64,000 nucleotides of DNA from Anisus vortex (taxonomy: Eukaryota > Mollusca > Gastropoda > Planorbidae), in the NCBI GenBank assembly GCA_949126835.1, contig OX421498.1:33361299-33425298 (forward strand). Direction: 5' to 3'. Made by a program: the position numbers and the translations under genes. This document shows positions 45,126 to 56,997 of the stretch, piece by piece. The notes beneath the pieces were generated by a model, which saw only the letters and a program-made list of their open reading frames with translations, had not been told where the DNA came from and did not search any database. The first letter of the stretch is position 1, and each line of letters begins with the position of its first letter.

Positions 45126-46955
45126 ATGGTACATTTTCACGGTAGTAATTTTGTCCAACCGTACATTTTAAAGGCGGTACTTATCCAGCCGTACATTTTC
45201 AAGGTGGTACTTATCCAGCCGTACATTTTCAAGGTGGTACTTATCCAGCCGTACATTTTCAAGGTGGTACTTACATCCAACCGTACATTTTCAAGGTGGT
45301 ACTTATCCAACCGTTCATTTTCAAGGTGGTACTTATCCAACCTTACATTTTCAAGTTGTTATTTACATCCAACCGTACATTTTCAAGGTGGTACTTATCC
45401 AACCGTTCATTTTCAAGGTGGTACTTATCCAACCTTACATTTTCAAGGTGATACTTATCCAGCCGTACATTTTCAAGGTGGTACTTACATCCAACCGTAC
45501 ATTTTCAAGGTGGTACTTATCCAACCGTTCATTTTCAAGGTGGTACTTATCCAGCCGTACATTTTCAAGGTGGTACTTACATCCAACCGTACATTTTCAA
45601 GGTGGTACTTATCCAACCGTTCATTTTCAAGGTGGTACTTATCCAACCTTACATTTTCAAGTTGTTACTTACATCCAACCGTACATTTTCAAGGTGGTAC
45701 TTATCTAACCGTACATTTTCAAGGTGGTACTTATCCAACTGTACATTTTCAAGGTGGTACTTATCCAACCTTACATTTTCAAGTTGTTATTTACATCCAA
45801 CCGTACATTTTCAAGTTGTTACTTACATCCAACCGTACATTTTCAAGTTGTTACTTACATCCAACCGTACATTTTCAAGTTGTTACTTACATCCAACCGT
45901 ACATTTTCAAGTTGTTACTTACATCCAACCGTACATTTTCAAGTTGTTACTTACATCCAACCGTACATTTTCAAGTTGTTACTTACATCCAACCGTACAT
46001 TTTCAAGGTGGTACTTACATCCAACCGTACATTTTCAAGTTGTTACTTACATCCAACCGTACATTTTCAAGTTGTTACTTACATCCAACCGTACATTTTC
46101 AAGGTGGTACTTACATCCAACCGTACATTTTCAAGTTGTTACTTACATCCAACCGTACATTTTCAAGTTGTTACTTACATCCAACCGTACATTTTCAAGT
46201 TGTTACTTACATCCAACCGTACATTTTCAAGTTGTTACTTGCATCCAACCGTACATTTTCAAGTTGTTACTTACATCCAACCGTACATTTTCAAGTTGTT
46301 ACTTACATCCAACCGTACATTTTTAAGTTGTTACTTACATCCAACCGTACATTTTCAAGTTGTTACTTACATCCAACCGTACATTTTCAAGTTGTTACTT
46401 ACATCCAACCGTACATTTTCAAGTTGTTACTTACATCCAACCGTACATTTTCAAGTTGTTACTTACATCCAACCGTACATTTTCAAGTTGTTACTTACAT
46501 CCAACCGTACATTTTCAAGGTGGTACTTACATCCAACCGTACATTTTCAAGTTGTTACTTACATTTAACCGTACATTTTCAAGTTGTTACTTACATCCAA
46601 CCGTACATTTTCAAGTTGTTACTTACATCCAACCGTACATTTTCAGATTGTTACTTACATCCAACCGTACATTTTCAAGGTGGTACTTACATCCAACCGT
46701 ACATTTTAAAGTTGTTACTTACATTTAACCGTACATTTTCAAGTTGTTACTTACATCCAACCGTACATTTTCAAGTTGTTACTTACATCCAACCGTACAT
46801 TTTCAAGGTGGTACTTACATCCAACCGTACATTTTCAAGTTGTTACTTACATCCAACCGTACATTTTCAAGGTGGTACTTACATCCAACCGTACATTTTC
46901 AAGTTGTTACTTACATTTAACCGTACATTTTCAAGGTGGTACTTACATCCAACAG
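45126..46955. repeat. 30/32-bp minisatellite, about 58 copies
   Basis: The main unit is 'aagttgttacttacatccaa' plus 'ccgtacattttc' (32 bp). The left part is dominated by a 30-bp variant lacking 'ac' ('aaggtggtacttatccaacc'). The 32-bp part rotates through all reading frames and contains no stop in any plus-strand frame. This explains two overlapping 480-codon frames (45126-46568 and 45602-47044) that repeat a 32-residue period. The array shows short higher-order patterns in 45.27-45.68 kb. I do not call a protein. Confidence 0.97.
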
Positions 46956-48368
46956 CACCTTTCACTTTTGTATGTTTACTCAATCTCCTTTTAAACTTAC
47001 GTGTTTATCCAAATGTACACATGTACGGTTGCATGTTTGCCTAATGTTACTTTGACACAACACTATTTTTTCAAAGGGCAACTTTTAACCAAAGGCACTT
47101 TACGGGAAGATACTCTTATCCAAAAGATACCGCTTTTAAAAATCAATCCTTTTTAAATACTCTATTTGTTTCAAAGTGCTAGCCTTGATTCCTTAGGCTT
47201 TATTGCGTCGTTAAATCAGACTTTGTGACTTCCTGGTCTGGCTACTATTTCCCGGGTACGTTCTTCTATTTGTATAAACTAAACTTAAAAGCGTACATTT
47301 GGCGTTTTATATTCGACAGTTAAAAAAATATATTTTTCAACTAACAAAAAAATGTGTGAACATTTTAGTGATATTTTCTTATCTATATTGTTTTATATTT
47401 GTTTTTATGGTGTCTTATGTTTTATAAACATGTTATTTTGTGTTATATTATATGTTTAATATTGTTTTATATTTTTATATCAAATATGTGTTATGTTTTT
47501 AAACAGACACTCCCACACGAACACACACATAGGCCTAGAGATGCACTTACAAACGCACACACACACACTAACACAGACACATACACCCAGGGCCAAGATT
47601 ACCAACCTATCAAAACGATAGTGAAAGAGTTAATATATAGTTGGATTAAGTTTTGTCTCGTGTTCAGATTTTAAATCGCTTTCTTTTTCCATGGTGCATC
47701 TTTTTTTGTTTATTTAAATTTCCTTCATTGTAAAGTTGACTTAGCGATTCACTATTGCTGTTGTTGTTTTTCTCCTTGTGTTTATCAGGCGTGTAACAAG
47801 TTCATTCAACTTGTCTCTCTCACTGATCTATAGTAATATATCATTTTCAACATGGAATATTTCTATAATGAAATTTGCGTGTGTGTGTGTGTGATTTATT
47901 TTAAAAGTAATCCGTCAGTTGTTTAATTTTGTGTGAAATTAAAAATTACGAATCTGTTTCAATGAACCCTGCGCTGAACTATTACAATTACTTTAAATAC
48001 AAATAAATAATAATTTTGATCGTAGTTGTAGATACTAGCCAGCCAACCAGATCACAATCACGAGGCATGCGCAGAAAGGATGGTTGGACACTTCCTTTTC
48101 CGGGTGTAAGTGAGAGCAAGCCATAGATTTAACTATGAGAAAACCAATGGGCACGCTAGTGTTTTTTTTTTGTTTTGGAAAACAATGTGTATCTTCAATC
48201 ATTGAATGTCTTGTTTGTATATTAAAACTAGAGCTCTAAGTTATTATGTAGAAAGTCACTATTCTATCCTCACGTTTTCTCTGTGAATGTCTTAAAGTTT
48301 TGGTGGTGGAATTTGTTTTACTCAGGGATCCCTCTGCTTTTTTTAAAAAAAGTAGCTACCATAGGTTC
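46956..48368. other. non-genic stretch with decayed repeat edge
   Basis: 46956-47110 keeps fading versions of the unit ('ttatccaaatgtac', 'tttaaccaaaggcac'). Beyond that there is a CA-rich segment near 47510-47590 and a TG tract at 47878-47893, with no recognised gene. Confidence 0.4.
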
Positions 48369-48545
48369 TTCTGGAGGGTGTCCCTGAGAGTCTACCCATT
48401 AATGACGGGTACATGACTTTAGTTGGGGTAAATTAATGGCGACTGATCATTGTGCTGGCCACACAATCCCCAAGTGGGAACAGACACTGGTGAACGTTGA
48501 TTCACGGGCCCTACGGGTAGGTTTGGTCCGACCGGCATACTTTTA
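48369..48545 (+). mobile_element. SINE-1, 3' two thirds
   Basis: 'tctggagggtgtccctgag', 'gtctacccattaatgacggg', 'cattgtgctggccacacaat', 'gggccctacgggtaggtttg'. The tRNA-like head is missing. Confidence 0.78.
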
Positions 48546-48964
48546 TAACACCCACACTGCGCTAGCGTTATGGCTAGGGACAATCCTACTTTTGCAGTGC
48601 AAAAGAATGCAATCGTATATACACTATACAATTACACACACCCCACGCCTCTAGTTTAAATTCACTGGCATGCGACGTTTGACTAATTAATGTGCACATG
48701 GATCAATGCCTAACGTTTAGATACAATCACGTGACTTAACTATACGGCAATCAATTTGACCCCATTCAGGTCAGGGCGTGGCCGAATAAGATCCTCGGGA
48801 CCCTAATCGTTTTACCGGCAGACATTTATTAATGAGCTGCAATCTGCAGACTGAGTTTTTTAATTGTTTTACTTAGACAGGTCAAGACTATGTTGTCGTT
48901 ATCAAACTTGTTAAGTTTACATATTATACATATATGTGTATAATATATAATATAGTAAGGATAT
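48546..48964. other. non-genic stretch
   Basis: No recognised gene or element; TATA-rich near 48920-48955. Confidence 0.4.
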
Positions 48965-49157
48965 GGGGGCACGGTAGCCGACCCGGGTCCCGGGTTCGAA
49001 TCCTGGTGAAGACTCGGACTACTTTTTTCCGGGTCTACCTGACAATAGTTGGGGTGAAGTAAAGGCGGCTGAGAATTGTGCTGGCCACACATCCCCTAGT
49101 TAGCCGTGGCCACAGAAACGTCACCGGCCCTATGGATCAATTTTACTTTTAACTTTT
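48965..49157 (+). mobile_element. SINE-1 with internal deletions
   Basis: 'ggggcacggtagccgac' is joined directly to 'ccgggtcccgggttcgaatc', so the middle of the tRNA-like head is lost. The rest is recognisable to 'cggccctatggatcaatttt'. Confidence 0.8.
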
Positions 49158-49159
49158 AC

Positions 49160-49205
49160 ATATACATAATTTGGCACACTGTTATCAAAAGTTTGCGGAC
49201 CCCTG
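49160..49205 (+). mobile_element. hAT-type right-end fragment
   Basis: 'tttggcacactgttatcaaa' then 'agtttgcggacccctg' matches the right end of the short hAT elements at 6613 and 10045. It lies directly after the SINE-1 copy. Confidence 0.48.
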
Positions 49206-49483
49206 GTCAAAAAATTATGAACAACAACTATTTTAATAGAATAAAATTTAAATATATTTTTTTTTAAACTAATTTTAAAATAATGCCTTGTGGTAATTGG
49301 GATTTAAGAAGCTGTGCAGCCACATTACATTCTAACAGTTTTGCACTGACCTAAAACATTAACAGTATGGTACACTTCCTGTTTGTTTTGACCAATGATG
49401 TTTGGTTCTGCCATTCTTGGAAGTCGAAGCTCCACAACTATTGGGCGCTAGGCGATCTTTATACTTCTACATTCTACATCATC
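49206..49483. other. AT-rich non-genic stretch
   Basis: No recognised feature. Confidence 0.35.
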
Positions 49484-49843
49484 GAGGCAGACATTGAAGC
49501 AGACATTGAAGCAGACATTGAAGCAGGCATTGAAGCAGACATTGAAGCTGACATTGAAGCATACATTGAAGCAGACATTGAAGCAGACATTGAAGCTGAC
49601 ATTGAAGCATACATTGAAGCAGACATTGAAGCAGACATTGAAGCAGACATTGAAGCAGACATTGAAGCAGACATTGAAGCAGACATTGAAGCAGACATTA
49701 AAGCAGACATTAAAGCAGACATTGAAGCAGACATTGAAGCAGACATTGAAGAAGACATTGAAGCAGACATTGAAGCAGACATTGAAGCAGACATTGAGGC
49801 AGACATTGAAGCAGACATTGAAGCAGGCATTGAAGAAAGACAT
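49484..49843. repeat. 12-bp minisatellite, about 30 copies
   Basis: Unit 'gacattgaagca' with A/G/T point variants. As the period is a multiple of three, several frames on both strands stay open (for example Asp-Ile-Glu-Ala repeats at 49367-49873 plus and Phe-Asn-Val-Cys repeats on the minus strand). There is no independent sign of a gene. Confidence 0.96.
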
Positions 49844-50690
49844 TTTTGTATTTTACGAGTTTCAAATTTCTGAACCTTAAATTTGGAAATATAAAATGTA
49901 TGTAAAACTGTTCAACGACCGAAACATGGAAAAACTAACTGGAAAGAATTTCAACCATTTTTTTTTTTTATGAAACTAGAATTTTTATTAAGGTGGAGTG
50001 ATACGTGTGCATGCATGCGTGTGTGTGTGTGTGTGGGGGGGGGGGGGTGGTAGTGTGTTTGTTTGGGGGTGGGTGGGCGGGATACTATGTTTGTGGAGGG
50101 GTTATGTGCGTGCGTGCGTGTAAGTGTGCACATGTATAAATAAAAGTTCGAATTGCAAGCTAAAGCCCCTGCAAATAAGGTGTTATTTTTTTTAAACTGG
50201 GTAACCTGAATAAGAAGTTCTGAAACACCTGACTTGATATGTACATATTGTTTACCTGCCTTTGCATATAGGTAAGTTAGAATTGAGTAATCCAAGACAA
50301 CTTGACATACACACACATGGGCAGACAGAGACACAGATAAAGAAAACAGCCACATGGCAATGTTAGGTCTGCTAGTAACTCACATGTTGGTACATACATA
50401 TATGTACACGTGGCAAGAGAAGAACTGCTCTAGTCTCTAGTGTAAATGTTGCTATGGATTTATTGGTCCATAACAAACTGACTTGAAGAAAGAAAGAGAG
50501 AGAGATCTATATTAAGAATCACATGTGGTTGAAGACATGTTTAAGTAAAGAAACGTAGTCGAGTTGAAAATAGACAAGCATGGTCAAACAGTTGTCATTC
50601 AGATTAATAAAATTGAGAGTTGGTGTTGAACATGTTAACAATCAAAATAAATAGTATACGGTAATAAGGTAAAGAAGCAACAAGATAAAC
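49844..50690. other. non-genic stretch with G-rich block
   Basis: A TG tract and G-run at about 50018-50100 could form G-quadruplexes. No gene: the minus-strand frame 49951-50355 is low-complexity. Confidence 0.4.
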
Positions 50691-50916
50691 GTAAAGATCA
50701 AGAAGTAAAGTTAATTTAGTGGTAATCAAGCTAAAGTAGCGGTAATCAGTCTAAAGTAGTGGTAATCAGGCTAAAGTAGTGGTAATCAGGCTGAAGTAGT
50801 GGTAATCAGGCTAAAGTAGTGGCAATCAAGGTAAAGTAGTGATAATCAGGCTAAAGTAGTGGTAATCAAGCTTAAGTAGTGGTAATCAGACTAAAGTAGT
50901 GGTAATCAGGCTAAAG
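50691..50916. repeat. 20-bp minisatellite, left part
   Basis: Unit 'gtggtaatcaggctaaagta', about 10 copies, regular from about 50715. It is interrupted at 50916 by the foldback element and continues at 51844. Confidence 0.94.
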
Positions 50917-51843
50917 GGTGTACGGACATTTCATCCCGCGACATTTGATCCCGTGACAGTTACTCCCTGACACTTAATCCCACGACAGATAATCCCATGA
51001 CACTTGGTCCCGCGACACTTAATCCCTCCCATCCCGCGAGATAGTCCCATATAACACTTAATCCCTCCCGCGGACATGTACACTAAGAAAAAATAAAACA
51101 AATGTATTTAAACAGTACATTTAGATTTATTAATCAGTACATTTATACTTATTAAACAAAAGTGATTTTATCAGCCATATCCACAAGTATAAATCCAAGA
51201 TATCCGTAGTACAGAGCTAAAAGCTTAAGAAAACATCTGAAACAAAATGTGTTTTTATTAACATTTAGGGTCCTGAAGAGGGCAGTCCAGTGAGCGACGC
51301 CATTTAGTCATATCTTAACTCATTGCCCAATGAAAGCAAAGGCCGCGCCCCTTTCAACCAGGTCACCTGTCATTTAGTCTTCAACTAAATTGGAAACAAT
51401 TAATACAGGACAGTTTACAATGACCCAATTCATTATCTAACCTAGTCGTTGGGGTCACAAGGAGCGATCACTACAAATAAGCAAAGCCGACATATCTTTC
51501 TGACAATCTCTTTGTATACCAATCAAAGCAAGTCTCGCTCGACCTCAGACCAACACTCCTTCTTTGACAACCATCTGGGTGAGGATTGTCACTTTTATTA
51601 GTAATTATTATTCCTACCAATTAGTGAGTACTTTTGTGACAACTAGTTCTCCAAATAAGTTTGTTATTTTTTCTTAGTTTACATGTCCGCGGGAGGGATT
51701 AAGTGTTATATGGGACTATCTCACGGGAAGGGAGGGATTAAGTGTCGCGGGACCAAGTGTCATGGGATTATCTGTCGTGGGATTAAGTGTCAGGGAGTAA
51801 CTGTCACGGGATCAAATGTCGCGGGATGAAATGTCACCAAACC
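50917..51843. mobile_element. foldback-type non-autonomous DNA transposon, 927 bp
   Basis: Left arm 50917-51102 and right arm 51661-51843 are inverted complements over about 185 bp with very few differences, apart from the outermost 10 or so bases. Each arm begins with about seven 14-15 bp subrepeats of the type 'gggattaagtgtcgc' and ends near 'cgcggacatgta'. The target duplication is 8 bp, ggctaaag, at 50909-50916 and 51844-51851. It is clear because it disrupts the phase of the surrounding 20-bp repeat. The central 560 bp has no open frame of note. An 8-bp duplication fits hAT, P, Merlin or Zisupton-type mobilisers; the ends do not let me choose. The near-identity of the arms suggests a fairly recent insertion. 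Confidence 0.88.
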
Positions 51844-52225
51844 GGCTAAAGTAGTGGTAATCAGGTTGAAGTAGCAGTAATCAGGCTGAAGTAGTGGTAA
51901 TAAGGCTAAAGTAGTGGTAATCAGGCTAAGGTAGTGGTAATCAGGCTGAAGTAGTTTAAATCAGGCTAAAGTAGTGGTAATCAGGCTAAAGTAGTGGTAA
52001 TCAGGCTGAAGTAGTGGTAATCAGGCTAAAGTAGTGGTATCAGGCTAAAGTAGTGGTAATCACGCTAAAGTAGTGGTAATTAAGCTAAAGTAGTGGTAAT
52101 CAGGCTAAAGTAGTAGTAATCAGGCTAAAGTAGTGGTAATCAAGCTAAAGTATTGGTAATCAGGCTAAAGTAGTGGTAATTAAGCTAAAGTAGTGGTAAT
52201 CAGGCTAAAGTAGTGGAAGTCAAGC
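51844..52225. repeat. 20-bp minisatellite, right part
   Basis: About 19 copies of the same unit as at 50691, with variants such as gctgaag, ggctaagg and gctaaagtattgg. Confidence 0.95.
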
Positions 52226-52590
52226 TTAAATAGTGGCATTCAAACAAAATTAGTGGTAAATAAGCTAAATTGGTGGATAATCAAACGAAATGAGTACATA
52301 ATTAAGCAAATACAATAAGTAACCAAACCAAAATAGTATTTATTCAAGCAAATGTAGTAGGTAAGCAAGCTAAGAGTATTATAAGTTCTGCTAAAGTAGG
52401 ACGTACCATAGCTAAAAGCACTAAGTAAACAAACAATAGCAGTAGGTAATCAAGCCAAACCGCGTTAAAAGTCTAACCAAATCTAGCCAAATGAGTATCT
52501 AATCAAGCTAAAGGGGTAGATTTTCGAACCCAAAGCAGAAACTATTCTATTTAAATAACTATGTAATCGGGCTAAAAGCAGTAATCATTC
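52226..52590. repeat. decayed edge of the 20-bp minisatellite
   Basis: Increasingly diverged units ('tcaaacgaaatgagtac', 'aatcaagccaaacc', 'aatcgggctaaaagcagt') that fade out by about 52590. Confidence 0.6.
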
Positions 52591-52899
52591 AAACTATCAC
52601 AGTCAACTAAACCATAAACGCCTTGCAGACAAACCTTGTACGCCAGAATTTTAATTGTCAGACCACGTTAACTTAAGCCCCCAAGTTAATTGTAAGAAAA
52701 TCTTCGTTTAAGCAAAGATTAATGTGTATAATATAAAGATAATTTAATATTTTTTTTAAAATAAGAAATACAACCAAAAGATTTAGTTCATTAAGTTATC
52801 ATAATAATAATAATAATGACTAGAGAGCCCATTTTTTCATGATCAATTTAGCATGCTCGGTGCGCTTTCTTTTCACAATTCGATCTTAGGATGAGGAAA
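52591..52899. other. AT-rich non-genic stretch
   Basis: Short TAA repeat at about 52801-52816; otherwise nothing recognised. Confidence 0.35.
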
Positions 52900-53070
52900 A
52901 CACAAAAAAAAAAAACACACACCAGTCAAAGAGAAAGGTCTTCAAACTCTCACTATTTTGTCTCACAATTCCTCGGTGTTTGGGTCTATCTATTCCATAG
53001 TGCAGGTGCCGCAGATTAAAAAGTGCGCACTCCAAATACTTTTTATTTAATAAAGCCTGACAACATTGGT
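52900..53070 (-). mobile_element. CR1-like LINE remnant, minus strand
   Basis: The minus strand reads FGVRTF, stop, SAAPALWNR and, after a frameshift, SESLKTFLFDW. This is the conserved 'F…SAAPxLWNxLP…SFKxxLKTFLF' end of CR1/L2-like ORF2. The copy is short and has several stops. Confidence 0.62.
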
Positions 53071-53325
53071 GATTAAAGACTGTAATTAGGCGCGCAGGGT
53101 CTTTGACGGCACATGCTTCGTAATGACCACCCGTAGATTTAAAGGAGCAGTGCCATCCATGCTGCCTAAAATGTCCACTAAGTACAAATAATAATCTCTG
53201 CCTTTAACACACAAAAAAAAAAATGATTAAAAACACCACAGGATGGTAAAGTTCACACGTTTTCTAATTCGTCTCCATAGTTATGGGAATGATTTGATTA
53301 TGTGGCCAGCACACAGCTTTAAAAG
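53071..53325. other. non-genic stretch
   Basis: No recognised feature; A-run near 53211-53221. Confidence 0.3.
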
Positions 53326-53596
53326 GGGCACGGTGGCCGTGCGGCAGCGAGTTTGGCGTACCAAAGGTCCCGGGTTCGAATCCTGGTGCATGCTAGGATT
53401 TTTTCCCCGGGTCTGGAGGGTGTCCCTGAGTCTACCCAGCTCTGATGGGTACCTGACCTTAGTTGGGGTAAAGTAAAGGCGGCTGTGCATAGTGCTTGCT
53501 ACACAATCACCTACAATGCCGTGGCCACAAAAACTGGTGAACGCTGCTTCACCATACCTGTGGATCAACTCGGTCCGACGGCTACTTTGACTTTTA
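53326..53596 (+). mobile_element. SINE-1, near full-length
   Basis: Head 'gggcacggtggccgtgcggc' with B-box 'gggttcgaatcct', 'gctaggattttttcccc', 'gtctacccagctctgatggg', 'ttggggtaaagtaaaggcgg', 'gtggatcaactcggtccgac' and TACTTTGACTTTTA tail. Confidence 0.88.
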
Positions 53597-54244
53597 CAAT
53601 GTTTTAAGACAAAAAGACAATTACTACGTATTACTAAAGAATGTTTCAGACAGATAGCTATAAATCACGTGGGTGGGGCTAAAGTGGTTTCACCCAATGA
53701 TATCACGGTGGTGGGATAATGTCTTCAGATTGTTTGCTGCAGTTGATGAGGGCTGCATGGGATAGAATTTCACTTACCGGTCTACTGAACAGAAATCTTA
53801 CTACATGCGCAGAAGATGTATCCGATTCTCTACACAAAAAAAGAAAAACGATTCACAACGGGCTCATAACTTCTTCCTTCTTTGTTGCATTCTTATATCA
53901 CAAATGGGGATTTTGATATCGTTACTCCATCCGGCCCTTTACACACACACAAACTTCACAACCTATTATGGTGTATATGGGTTAAGCTAGATCCATTTGA
54001 GCCCTTTAAAACTAAAAATAACTCTCTTGAAAATTTGAAACAATGTCATGTCGTCGGCTTCGCATCTATGTGCGGAGATTCAGCTCAATACGACGATGTG
54101 AGTAAATTAGCCTTGCAAAGATTTACCAAATAGAAAGTTCTGCAAAAGTTAATAATATAATATAAATGATTTAAAAAAGAACTGCAATTACTTTAGCTTT
54201 AACATAATTCTAAACACATTTTAATAAAACTAATTTTTGTGTGT
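53597..54244. other. non-genic stretch with weak ORFs
   Basis: Overlapping frames 53719-53916, 53805-53990 and 53882-54133 encode mixed-composition peptides. They could be a broken coding relic read with frameshifts, but I recognise no family and no splice layout. Confidence 0.35.
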
Positions 54245-54252
54245 ACTGTACA

Positions 54253-54576
54253 CAGGGCCGTATTTAGGATTGTGGGGGCCATGTTCCCAAATTTATGTGG
54301 GGGCCCCTCGTGGTCTCGCCACTGCCTTCCACATACCTCAGAAAACGGCATTTAATTCATGTTCCATTCTGTAAAATCATAAATTTTATGTTGCACTTAG
54401 CTTGGTTGGACTGGAGCGCTTTAAATTGTAGGGGATATAAATTATTTTTTTTTTACATTATCAACGAAAGATTAGTAATGTCACTAAAACAACTCTTTTA
54501 GGAATGTGTGGGGGCCCTTTTGTGTGGGGGCCCCTGTTCCAATGGAACATGTGGAACATGCCTAAATACGCCACTG
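54253..54576. mobile_element. short non-autonomous hAT element, 324 bp
   Basis: Ends CAGGGCCGTATTTAGG and cctaaatacgccactg are inverted repeats, and a perfect 8-bp duplication (actgtaca, 54245-54252 and 54577-54584) flanks it. The interior has paired 'gtgggggcccc' motifs. No coding capacity. Confidence 0.88.
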
Positions 54577-54584
54577 ACTGTACA

Positions 54585-56640
54585 TTGTGATACCATGAAG
54601 TACCAACCAGGGCTCAGAGCTGGTCTAGCGTGGACTTACGACACAGACTGACACATTTAGTTTAAACCTGATCAGCTGACCGATAATTTACTACCATTCA
54701 CGTGTTGATCTTAATTATTGCAAAAGAACTAGCTCAAAGTTTTGCCCAAACATAATTGCGTTTTCACAAACAAAAGCTACAACATACCTCTAACCCTAGT
54801 ACCCCGCCCCCCTGTTAATATACACATGCATGTGTACAGTTAAGGAGGGAAAGATGGCGCTAAAAAAAAATGTGTGTCAACGATTCGGAAATAGCCATTC
54901 TTCTGCTCTTTATGTTTAATTGTGGGGAACATGGATTATGGATCAACAAGCTATGGATTATGGAGATGGGGAGGGACTAGTGTCCGTGGCCTTACTGATA
55001 TGTTTCGTTTTTTTTTTGTAGGGGGATGAGTAAGCAAATGTGCGGGAAAATCTTCCGTAGAGAGGAAATGCAACATTACTGAGTAATATTACTACAACAT
55101 GCCAGCATGTAAAAATACTGAGTACAAAGTACAAAATACAGACCCGACCCCACTGACATGTGAACCAAAACCTGACTACTTCGATATCATGACATGTCAA
55201 GACATATACTCTATTACAGAAGAAATGTCTCTGCAGCCTTTTCCATTCCTTACCCATCCTTGGGGGTGTTAACTTTCATACACCCCCTCCCTCCTCACTA
55301 TGCCCCCCCACACCCCTTTTGGCCTTTGATGACCTTTGATATGTTATATGACTGGTTAGGCATATTTTTGTTGTCATGGCTGATGTCCTTTTACGGAGAG
55401 CTAGAAAATAAGCAGATACATACGGGTACTTACTTATGTAAAAAAAAAAAAAATGAAAACGAAAAGGATGGGGGTGGGGGTGGGGAGGGGGGGCGTCCTA
55501 AAAAGAAAGGTTCAGACGGGATTTAAAGAATTAAAAGTGCAATATAGAAAATAACATTTCCGGACACTTTTTGACCTTCGTGTGCCCCTCACTGGAGTAT
55601 TACGCCACAGCAATGTGGTGGGTATATGGGGGTCGGGGGAATAAATTTAACAGAAAGTATTATGACTCCATTTTATACCCCCCCTCCCCCGGCCTTTTGG
55701 AGTCGGCAGTAACCAACGGCACCATTGGGCCTCCCTGGTGTCAAAAGGAAGTAGTCTTATTTTTTTTAAATAGTTACTTTCTTTTGGAAACATAATATTA
55801 TCTTACTTTAAATTATTTGAAGAAACACGAGACCTTCATAATGACAAACCATACAGCGCCCCCCATAATTGTGTTTGATCATCGTAACGTTTCTTTACCC
55901 TCCAGTTACAATTCTGTATTTAAAAAAATAAATTATATAGGTTATACTAAGAACTAACATGGCGATGTGATATGTTTAACAAAAAGAAAACATGAATACA
56001 TGCATGCAGTGTGTGTGTAGGAGGCCTCTTCAAATATTTGTCCTGTGCATGCAAGCAGTATAGCGTTGCCAAGATGGTCTACCATTGCAGTATAAAATTA
56101 CGTTTTTGAAAGAAATTTTTGGAAAGACATACTCTACATGTATTTAATTTTGAAGTAGAAGAAGAAAAAAAGAGTTTATGGTTTACTACGTTTACTTTGA
56201 AGTTTTAGGCACAGGGCGTTTTATTTGTGTTAATATTGAGGAAGATATAGAATATTGGTGTAAAATCTGAAGAAGAAATAAATAAGAACCAATATTACGA
56301 CACAATAAATCAAATGGAATACTCAGAACTCAGAAAGAGAAAATATATATTTTAAAAAATACACACTTTTCTTTATTTCTTATGCAAGTTTCAACTTCAT
56401 ATAAGTTAGAATGTCTTCCTTAACGACATTCAGGCATGGAATGGGTAGGTTGCATGGGCAACCGTCATGAGAATCAATCAAGACCAACAGAAGGCCGCCA
56501 AAATACACGGACTTGAACCCGGAACGTTGAAACTAGCGTTACAGCGAGCTGTCGGAGTCCACCTCAGTAAGAAATGATATCTAAATAGGATGTAAATAGT
56601 AATATTTGTTGAATTATTATGTTTGCATTTTGGCTTATGG
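54585..56640. other. non-genic stretch
   Basis: No recognised gene. A G-rich segment at about 55468-55495 could form a G-quadruplex. At about 56490-56570 the minus strand has a tRNA-like B-box phrase ('ccgggttcaagtccgtg') that may be another SINE relic. Confidence 0.38.
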
Positions 56641-56763
56641 CAATGCAGAAATAGCACTTTGCCTTTATTGTGCTCCTTGAGCAAGGGTACATTATTGTTG
56701 ACATTAAACGAACCTCCACATTTACTCTGCTCCGTAAGCAAGGGTACATATTTGTTGACATTA
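56641..56763. repeat. short tandem duplication, about 54-bp unit
   Basis: Two diverged copies of 'gctcc…gagcaagggtacat…tgttgacattaaa' in tandem. Confidence 0.6.
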
Positions 56764-56794
56764 AAAAAATCAACACGCTAATACCAGTTTGAAA

Positions 56795-56997
56795 ACTTTT
56801 CGTATCTTGTATGCGAGAATAAATGCATATAAGTACTCTTTCTTCCCGAATGGCATCCGGGCATGAAATGGGTTGCCTGAACAAACCCGGTAGCCCATCA
56901 TTTAAACCACTTATAATAGACAGTCCACAGATGAGCGTAGGACGCAATAGTCTTCTTTATAGAAGGAGCGTTTGAACTATGTATAAGGTGAGATAAT
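56795..56997 (+). mobile_element. LINE 3' end, decayed
   Basis: 'ttgtatgcgagaataaatgc', 'cccgaatggcatccgggcat', 'atgggttgcctgaacaaacc', then the UTR 'agatgagcgtaggacgcaat' and 'agaaggagcg' and a degraded ATAAGGTGAGATA end. Frames are broken. Confidence 0.74.

Noticed and set aside
45126..47044. Two overlapping 480-codon open frames
   Set aside because: They are read-through of a 32-bp repeat without stops in any plus frame. Two frames encode the same residues in rotation and there is no start context, splice site or non-repetitive domain.
49367..49873. 168-codon frame with Asp-Ile-Glu-Ala repeats
   Set aside because: Explained by a 12-bp minisatellite that also keeps minus-strand frames open; no unique domain.
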